Source of the DNA: an uncultured Lachnospiraceae bacterium
GTDB taxonomy: Bacteria > Bacillota > Clostridia > Lachnospirales > Lachnospiraceae
Length of the DNA stretch: 20,116 bases
Reading direction: 5' to 3'
Assembly: GCA_910585625.1 (NCBI GenBank)
Contig: CAJUFQ010000042.1
Coordinates: forward strand, 1 to 20,116
In this document: piece by piece, positions 14,143-20,116 of the stretch
How positions within the stretch are numbered: the stretch's first letter is position 1
Layout: every line of letters begins with the position of its first letter
Translations under genes and position numbers: made by a program
The notes under the pieces: model-generated
Told to the model about the DNA's origin: nothing
The model's database searches: none
Seen by the model: only the letters and a program-made list of their open reading frames with translations

Positions 14143-17100
14143 ATGGCTGGTGTAATGCTGGCAGGCGCTGCAGGCGCACAGATTTCGGCGTCAGCATATG
14201 CAGCGTCGGCAAGCCAGGCAGTGGGAGAGATTTCCGTCAATCCCCAAATCCATTACCAGACATTAGAAGGATGGGGGACCTCCATGTGCTGGTGGGGTAA
14301 TGTGATTGGTTCCTGGGGGGATAAGGATTTCAACAACAATGGGAAGCCGGACAGGGAGGAAATCGCCGAACTGGCATTCTCACCAGACTATCTGAACCTG
14401 AATATTGTCCGCTATAACGTGGGCGGCGGCGACAAGGAAGACACTACCATCAAGCGGGTAGAAGGGCTTGTGCCAGGCTGGACGGAGGACATGACTGGGA
14501 AGGCAGATGGGACAGGCACATTCAATGCGGCAGGATTTTACGCAAAGAAGACAGAGGACATGAGCGATGCCGGGCAGCTGTGGATGCTTGAGCAGGCAAA
14601 CAGCTGGCGCAAGAAGGCGGCAGAGAAGAATGGCACGGAAAATGATATCATCAATGAAGTATTTTCCAATTCACCCCCATACTACATGACGAAATCGGGC
14701 AGCTCTACCGGGGGAGTCAATGCGGCCTCTAACTTAAAAGAGGACTGCTATGATGATTTTGCGCTCTATATGGCAAGGGCGGCAAAATGGATTGAAAATG
14801 ACCTAAGTACAAAATTTGGCGCACATGTGGATTATATCGAACCCATGAATGAACCAGACACGAATTATTGGAGCGACGGAAGCGTCAAGCAGGAGGGCTG
14901 TACATTTAAGCCCGGAGAGGAGCAGTCCAAGATGCTTCTGGCAATGAAAGAGGCCTTGGGCGCGGCAGAATTTAGCGGAAGCCTTGGCAATATCAAGCTT
15001 ACCGGTACAGACGAGACGGATTTGGGAAGGGCGATTTCTTCTTTCCAAGAGCTGACAGATGAGGCAAAGAACAGCATTGCCACGCTTGGAGCCCACACGT
15101 ACAGCGGCAGTGACAGCGAGCGCAATGCCCTGCGCAAATTGGCAGCTTCCCATGATAAGGGATTGTGGATGTCTGAGGTCACGAAGGGTAATTATGATAC
15201 CCATAGCCATGATTCCATGCTGGGTACGAATGCTAAGAGCCAGAGTGAAGGCATCATGGCAGACCTTAAGTATATGCAACCCTCCGCATGGGTGGCCTGG
15301 CTGGTTGCGGACAGTGAATATGAATGCCTGCAGAGGGATGAGAGCTGGGGATTGATTCATTGCGTGTTTGAAGCGGATGGGCCTGTTCCCGATTACCATA
15401 CGAACCTTGTGAACAGCAATGGGAGCAAGAAGAGACATGTACCTGGAGAGGGTTACTGGCAAGTTACCAAGCAGCTCTATACGATGATGCAGTACAGTAA
15501 ATTCCTAAAGGCTGGTTATACAATGATTGATATCGGGGACAGCAATATGTGCGCGGCAGTATCGCCGGATGGGAAAGAGCTTGTCATTGTCGCGCAGAAT
15601 TTTGCCAAGGAACGCAGCACGACCATAGACCTGTCTGCATTCACGAACATCGGTGTGGCGGAAACCTACCGTACTTCCGACACGGAAAACTGCAAAGCAA
15701 TCGGGGCTGCCAGCATCAAGGACGGCATTTTAACTGCCAAGCTCCCGGCCAATTCTGTCTCGACGTATGTCATCCATGCAGAGTCGAACCAGCAAAACTA
15801 TAAGCAGATTGTAGAAGCTGATGTGGAGAAACCGTCCGTTGCCGCTTTGGCTGTGTCTGAGATAGGTAAATTCCGTTATACCGGGACATGGGATGGACAG
15901 ACGACAACAGACATGGGTGCAGAAGCCGTTTTCACATTCCAGGGAACCCGCGCGGCAGTCTATGCAGCGAAAGGGCCCAAAGGCGCTGTTGCAAATGTAT
16001 CTGTGGACGGAGGGACGCCTGCGAAAGTGAGTTTGTATGAAAAAGCTGAGATACCAGAAGCCCTGCTTTGTGATACCGGGGAGCTTTCGGATGGCCTGCA
16101 TACCATCAAGGTCAGCATTGACAGGTCTGTCACTGCCGATAATGGGATTATGCAGGGAACGTCATTGACACTGAGCCATGCAGAGATTATCCATGGGAGC
16201 GTTTCCCTGGCAAGCAGTGCAGTCATCCGCAAGGTGGAAGCGGATGATGGCGCCGTGTGGCTTACGTTTGATAAATCGGGGAACGGCGTCTATACGGTCA
16301 GGTATGGAAAATCGGAGGAGAATCTCGATCGGTCCGTGACAGTAGGAACGACAACAGCGAAGGTTGCAGGGCTTACCAATGGAGAGACTTATTATTTCCA
16401 GGTAACAGACAGCGAGGGAAATACATCAAACATTGTAATGGGAAGCCCCAAAATACCGGAAGGGAGCCTGCTTTATTCCGTGGATGTGGGTACGTCCAAG
16501 CCGGATGCAATATCGGATGACAATAAAGCCGGGATATTCAACAGTGTTTTGGAGCAGGAGTATGGCAAAGACCCCAAGACGGATAAGATGTGGGGCTATA
16601 TCGAAGGTGAGGCAGGCACTGATACGGAGACAAAATCCTATTGGGCAGATGATAACCGCCTGATGAGCGTCCGCGAATGCAAAGCAGGGTTGGAATATAA
16701 ATTCGAACTTCCAGCCGGGACTTACAGTGTGACGGTTGCTATGCGTGACCCATGGCCCGGCGGAAGGTTTACAGATATAGTCATCAATGGCGAGACGGTA
16801 GGCTCAGGGCTGATTTGTACAAGCGAGAACGAGCCGGTAGTCAATACATATAAAGCTGCCATGGGGCAGGATGGCGAAATGAGCGTAAAAGCAGTAAGGA
16901 GCAGCAATAATTCTGATAATGCCCCGATACTGACATATATTGAAATAGCAAAGTACGACGCGTCAGACACAACAGTTACCGGGGTAGAAGAACCGCCGAT
17001 GATTAGCACGATAAGCGGCGTGGTTCCGCATCTGCCAGCCACGGTGGAGGCGAAGACGGCAGGCGAAAGCAGCATCCCGGTAAAAGTCTCCTGGGACGCT

Positions 17101-19944
17101 GTCACGGAAGAGCAGTTTGCGGGAGAGCTTTTTACCACTGCAACCGTCAACGGAACGGCAGTGACAGAGGATGGCGTTATATATCAGGTGAGCCAGAAGG
17201 TGCAGATTGTGCCGGAAAACGTGCAGTATTTCATCGATTGCGGCTGGCCTGCTTCTTCCCAGCATGCATCCTTGCATGCGGCTGTGGGCCTGAAAAATGA
17301 GCCTGCGGATAAGGCATACGAGGAAGGTTCCTGGGGTTATCTGATGAGTGCAGTTGCTTATGGCGGGGCTGATTCTTATACGAATGGCTGGTATGACCCA
17401 AGCGGTGATAAGATTCAGTATAAGCTTCCTATGGAAGCAGGGACATATACGGTAACGTTTGGCTTCCATGACTGGTGGTATAACGATTTTGCGGCACGCC
17501 CCATGAACCTGAAAGCATATGTGGGAGATAAGACGATAGACCTCGGGGCCTGTGGAACTAAGGACGACCCGAAGAAGTTCTCAGCGTCTAAGGAGCTGAC
17601 CGTGGATGACAAAGCGGATGTGACTTTGTCGGTAGAGCGAGGGAGTCAGGACGCGCCAATCCTTAGCTGGATTTCCATCCAGAGCCGGCAGGGGGCAGAC
17701 CGCAGTCTGCTCAAAGCCCAGATGAATGCAGCTTCCAAACTCCGTGCAGCAGATTATTCCGCGCAGACCTATGCGGCGGTCAGCTCGGCGGCAGAGTCAG
17801 GCATGGAGTTGCTGATTCGCGCAGATGCCGGGCAGGAGGACGTAAATCAGGCGGCAGCGGCAATCCGGTCAGCAATCGGGGCCTTGGACATATCTGCCGA
17901 GAGCAGGGAAAGCCTGCAGGAAGACCTAAACGCGGCAAGCGGCATGGATCTTAGTAAGTATACAGAAGGCTCGGCAGCGTTGATGACCGCAGCTATCCAG
18001 AAAATTACAACATTGCTGGCGAAGGATAACATTTCCAAGGAAGAATTGGAAACGGCAAGGAAGGATTTAAAAGAGGCGAAGAAAGGATTGGAGATTAGGC
18101 AGGAAAGCCGGCCGGCAGAGGAACTGAGAGTTGAGCTGAGCGCTTGGATTTATCGGGCAGGGAACCTGAATTCCATCCTCTACACAGAAGCAAGCTGGAG
18201 CAGCCTGCAGGGCAAATCTGCCGAAGCAAAGACAGTTTATGATAATGCTTCTGCAGATTCCAAAGCATTGGCAGGTGCAATCCAAAGCATTCAGGATGCC
18301 ATGGCGGCTCTGGAAAAAGTTTCTGACGGAGAAGAAACTGACGCTAAGGAAATAGGCAATTACAATACTGCAGTGAGCAAGCCTATTTTGGAGAAGAATG
18401 GCTATGTGCTTTATACCGTGAACTGCGGGACGCCAGACCCGTCTGAGGTACCGGGCGGCGAGGTTCTGGGATTGCTGCAGTCCAATGTTGACCAGGAGTT
18501 TGGGGCAGACCCCAAGACCAAAGCAGCATGGGGATATGCCAAGGCGGATGAAAATTCTGAGGCAGTAAAAGGCGGGACGGATGCGGAGGACAGCGGATTG
18601 TCTTACCTATATATGTCTGACAAAGTGGCATTTGACAAGGAAAAATCAGGACTGCGCTATGCATTTGAAGTGCTTGCACCCTCAGACAGCTATGAGGGAG
18701 TGCTTAAGACTTCCTATGATGTGACAATCGCGTTTAAGAACCCATGGACTTCCCGGACAGTGGATATTTCTCTGGAAGGAAGCGCTGTTGAGGAGAAGCT
18801 GTCCTTGCCACGGAATGCCTGGATTACCAAGACTTACCGCGTCATAGTCACGGACGGGGAGCTGAACGTGATGATAAGCAATCCGAACCGGATCAACAGC
18901 AACCAGGATCCGCTGGTGAATGCAATTACGGTTAAAGCAGTGGCAGGCGCGCCAGACGTCAGCAAGCTGCAGGATGCAGTTAGGAAAGCAGATGCACTGT
19001 CAGAAGATGATTATACAAAAGCATCATGGAAAGCCTTGCAGGAGGCATATAGCCAGGCAACAGAGCTGATTGCCAGTCCAGGGAATGACCAGAATGTTGT
19101 GAATCAATGCCAGGATAAATTGGAAAGCGCGATAGAGGGGCTGATAAAAGTCACCAAGGTCAGCAAAATAACGCTCAGCGGCGACGTCAAGAAGCTGGCA
19201 AAAGGCAAGAAATTTACGCTGAAAGCGACAGTCGCCCCCAAAGATGCAGCAAATAAAGCGGTAACATGGGGTTCTTCCAACAAGAAGGTTGCTACAGTGG
19301 AAAACGGTGTTGTAACCGGAAAAGGGAAGGGAACGGCAACGATTACTGCAGCTGCGGCAGACGGTTCCGGCGTGACGGGAACTTTTAAAGTCACAGTTGT
19401 GGAGCGCGCTGTAAAGAGCATTACTTTAAAGAGCGGGACTAATGGGCTTGCGGCGAACAAGAAAGTATCCGTAAAAGCAACGGTAAAGATGGGCGGAAAG
19501 GGAAAGACGGAGAATAAAGCCCTGAAATGGAGTTCGTCGAATAAGAAATATGCAATCGTAGATTCTAAGGGCAAGATTACAGCCAAAGCGGCAGGCGCCG
19601 GGAAGAAAGTGACGATTACAGCCAAAGCGACCGACGGCAGCGGTGTGTCTGGTAAGGTCACAGTCAGGATTGTCCGCCACGCGGTAAAGAAGATTACGCT
19701 GAAATGTGACAAGAATGTAAAAGCCGGCAAGAAATTAACTGTCAAGGCTACGATAAAGACCACCGGGAAAAATGCCAATAAGAAGCTGGACTGGAGTACC
19801 TCAAATAAGAAGTTTGCGACGGTTACGTCCAAGGGCGTCGTCACCGCTAAGAAAGCCGGCAAAGGAAAGAGGGTGACAATTACGGCGAAGGCTAATGATG
19901 GCAGCGGCAAGAAAGCATCCGTTAAAGTTAACATCTTAAAGTAG
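14143..19944 (+). CDS. Secreted multidomain GH30 glycoside hydrolase, probably endo-beta-1,6-galactanase-like
   Basis: The open frame of 1933 residues starts inside a signal peptide (VMLAGAAGAQISASAYA). Residues about 30-545 form a GH30 barrel plus side domain: LEGWGTSMCWWGNVIG, LNIVRYNVGGG, FSNSPPYYMTKSG, acid/base Glu237 in EPMNEPD and nucleophile Glu345 in LWMSEVTKG. This resembles GH30_5 galactanases acting on arabinogalactan; substrate is inferred. Then come a beta-sandwich (550-685), FN3 (690-768), malectin-like repeats A1 (774-939), A2 (1027-1182) and A3 (1420-1600), an Ig-like Big_4 (945-1025), FIVAR segments (1184-1398, 1603-1668) and three Big_2 domains (1669-1933). There is no LPxTG; the lysine-rich tail may hold it to the wall. 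ATG 14143 has only AGGA three bases upstream; the true start is probably 14098, interrupted by TAG. No damage was seen elsewhere. Confidence 0.85.
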   Translation: MAGVMLAGAAGAQISASAYAASASQAVGEISVNPQIHYQTLEGWGTSMCWWGNVIGSWGDKDFNNNGKPDREEIAELAFSPDYLNLNIVRYNVGGGDKEDTTIKRVEGLVPGWTEDMTGKADGTGTFNAAGFYAKKTEDMSDAGQLWMLEQANSWRKKAAEKNGTENDIINEVFSNSPPYYMTKSGSSTGGVNAASNLKEDCYDDFALYMARAAKWIENDLSTKFGAHVDYIEPMNEPDTNYWSDGSVKQEGCTFKPGEEQSKMLLAMKEALGAAEFSGSLGNIKLTGTDETDLGRAISSFQELTDEAKNSIATLGAHTYSGSDSERNALRKLAASHDKGLWMSEVTKGNYDTHSHDSMLGTNAKSQSEGIMADLKYMQPSAWVAWLVADSEYECLQRDESWGLIHCVFEADGPVPDYHTNLVNSNGSKKRHVPGEGYWQVTKQLYTMMQYSKFLKAGYTMIDIGDSNMCAAVSPDGKELVIVAQNFAKERSTTIDLSAFTNIGVAETYRTSDTENCKAIGAASIKDGILTAKLPANSVSTYVIHAESNQQNYKQIVEADVEKPSVAALAVSEIGKFRYTGTWDGQTTTDMGAEAVFTFQGTRAAVYAAKGPKGAVANVSVDGGTPAKVSLYEKAEIPEALLCDTGELSDGLHTIKVSIDRSVTADNGIMQGTSLTLSHAEIIHGSVSLASSAVIRKVEADDGAVWLTFDKSGNGVYTVRYGKSEENLDRSVTVGTTTAKVAGLTNGETYYFQVTDSEGNTSNIVMGSPKIPEGSLLYSVDVGTSKPDAISDDNKAGIFNSVLEQEYGKDPKTDKMWGYIEGEAGTDTETKSYWADDNRLMSVRECKAGLEYKFELPAGTYSVTVAMRDPWPGGRFTDIVINGETVGSGLICTSENEPVVNTYKAAMGQDGEMSVKAVRSSNNSDNAPILTYIEIAKYDASDTTVTGVEEPPMISTISGVVPHLPATVEAKTAGESSIPVKVSWDAVTEEQFAGELFTTATVNGTAVTEDGVIYQVSQKVQIVPENVQYFIDCGWPASSQHASLHAAVGLKNEPADKAYEEGSWGYLMSAVAYGGADSYTNGWYDPSGDKIQYKLPMEAGTYTVTFGFHDWWYNDFAARPMNLKAYVGDKTIDLGACGTKDDPKKFSASKELTVDDKADVTLSVERGSQDAPILSWISIQSRQGADRSLLKAQMNAASKLRAADYSAQTYAAVSSAAESGMELLIRADAGQEDVNQAAAAIRSAIGALDISAESRESLQEDLNAASGMDLSKYTEGSAALMTAAIQKITTLLAKDNISKEELETARKDLKEAKKGLEIRQESRPAEELRVELSAWIYRAGNLNSILYTEASWSSLQGKSAEAKTVYDNASADSKALAGAIQSIQDAMAALEKVSDGEETDAKEIGNYNTAVSKPILEKNGYVLYTVNCGTPDPSEVPGGEVLGLLQSNVDQEFGADPKTKAAWGYAKADENSEAVKGGTDAEDSGLSYLYMSDKVAFDKEKSGLRYAFEVLAPSDSYEGVLKTSYDVTIAFKNPWTSRTVDISLEGSAVEEKLSLPRNAWITKTYRVIVTDGELNVMISNPNRINSNQDPLVNAITVKAVAGAPDVSKLQDAVRKADALSEDDYTKASWKALQEAYSQATELIASPGNDQNVVNQCQDKLESAIEGLIKVTKVSKITLSGDVKKLAKGKKFTLKATVAPKDAANKAVTWGSSNKKVATVENGVVTGKGKGTATITAAAADGSGVTGTFKVTVVERAVKSITLKSGTNGLAANKKVSVKATVKMGGKGKTENKALKWSSSNKKYAIVDSKGKITAKAAGAGKKVTITAKATDGSGVSGKVTVRIVRHAVKKITLKCDKNVKAGKKLTVKATIKTTGKNANKKLDWSTSNKKFATVTSKGVVTAKKAGKGKRVTITAKANDGSGKKASVKVNILK
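16465..18942 (+). repeat. Three-copy malectin-like domain repeat within the glycosidase
   Basis: Three segments of about 155-180 residues share an opening of the type LYSVDVGT / YFIDCGWP / LYTVNCGT, a WGY block, a beta-strand block ending in T-Y-x-V-T-x-x-F/M-x-x-P/W-W, and a closing AP/DPL-I-x-x-I. They lie at 16465-16960, 17224-17690 and 18403-18942. The first and third are closest: both carry Q-E-Y/F-G-x-D-P-K-T before WGY. An Ig-like domain sits between copies one and two, and FIVAR helices between two and three. Confidence 0.7.
19151..19944 (+). repeat. Three tandem lysine-rich Big_2 (Ig-like) domains
   Basis: Units begin VSKITLSG (about 19160), VKSITLKS (about 19412) and VKKITLKC (about 19684). 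Each has the Big_2 core W-x-S/T-S-N-K-K-x-A-x-V followed by G-x-x-T-A-K/G and V-T-I-T-A-K-A-x-D-G-S-G. Lys dominates and acidic residues are few, giving a very basic C-terminus. Confidence 0.85.
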
Positions 19945-19968
19945 TTTAAGACCTTAAAGTTGTTTAGG
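19935..19968. repeat. Short direct repeat at the glycosidase 3' end
   Basis: CTTAAAGTAGTTTAAG (19935-19950, spanning the stop codon) and CTTAAAGTTGTTTAGG (19953-19968) match at 14 of 16 positions. The first copy is also an inverted repeat CTTAAA/TTTAAG. It has no terminator-like T-run. Confidence 0.5.
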
Positions 19969-20058
19969 ATGATATGGCGCCTTAAGATGATAAAGCATCT
20001 GAAGAACTTAATGCAGGCCAGCATCTTTAGCAAGTGTTAGATAATCTGAATTGAGTGA

Positions 20059-20090
20059 CAAAAAAGGGGCTGTCGGGAAATAGATAGCCC
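20059..20090 (-). terminator. Likely minus-strand terminator at the right edge
   Basis: GGGCTGTC (20067-20074) pairs with GATAGCCC (20083-20090) around eight bases. Read on the minus strand, the stem (with one A-C mismatch) is followed by CTTTTTTG (20066-20059), so it would end a gene coming in from the right. On the + strand no T-run follows. A sequence of this kind could also be the end of an insertion sequence; the window stops too soon to tell. Confidence 0.45.
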
Positions 20091-20116
20091 TACACAAGGG
20101 CAGGTGTGATCCATGT

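Noticed and set aside
14803..15462. A 219-codon minus-strand open frame inside the GH30 catalytic domain
   Set aside because: The sense frame carries conserved catalytic motifs across the whole stretch; the antisense product shows no recognisable domain.
19104..20033. A 309-codon open frame on the minus strand
   Set aside because: It lies antisense to the lysine-rich Big_2 repeats. Its repetitive Phe/Leu/Val/Pro composition is what complementing Lys/Thr/Ala codons gives; no ribosome site or family pattern was seen.

Overview
The window reads as chromosomal DNA of a Clostridia member, most likely a Lachnospiraceae gut commensal. This is inferred from the gene order yceD-rpmF ... plsX-acpP-rnc-smc-ftsY, strong AAGGAGG-type ribosome binding sites, a twin stand-alone feoA + feoB cluster, and a large FIVAR/Ig-like surface glycosidase. 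No rRNA, tRNA, CRISPR array, complete mobile element or recognisable riboswitch was found. TAG is a normal stop here (about nine of the fifteen genes end in it).

Layout. (1) 1-410: 3' end of yceD (DUF177) and rpmF (ribosomal protein L32), closed by a clear terminator. (2) 479-1129: a DUF624/YesL-like membrane protein. (3) 1186-9160: a sigmaA-type promoter and a dense co-directional run plsX, acpP, rnc, smc, ftsY, ilvA, covering phospholipid initiation, acyl carrier, dsRNA processing, chromosome condensation, SRP receptor and, unexpectedly, threonine ammonia-lyase. plsX/acpP and rnc/smc overlap by about 10 bases, and a long RNA hairpin lies just before rnc. (4) 9184-10443: an HD-GYP (cyclic-di-GMP phosphodiesterase type) gene with its own promoter and terminator. 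(5) 10441-13965: a ferrous iron module. A DtxR/MntR-family repressor is divergent from feoA-feoA-feoB. The 240-base gap holds two good promoters, a near-perfect 21-bp inverted repeat and a perfect 20-bp palindrome over the feo -10 box. A second copy of the palindrome core precedes feoB. (6) 14004-19944: a secreted multidomain glycoside hydrolase (GH30, probably endo-beta-1,6-galactanase-like) with carbohydrate-binding-like, FN3, Ig-like, FIVAR and three lysine-rich Big_2 domains. Its signal peptide is interrupted by an in-frame TAG at codon 9 of the start that has the ribosome binding site.

The best leads are the amber codon in the glycosidase signal peptide, the inverted repeat between the divergent iron promoters, and the repeated TTAGT-N4-ACTAA operator. 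I did not find a convincing wholly new system; most genes are well-known housekeeping families. All calls come from reading the sequence, without database searches.
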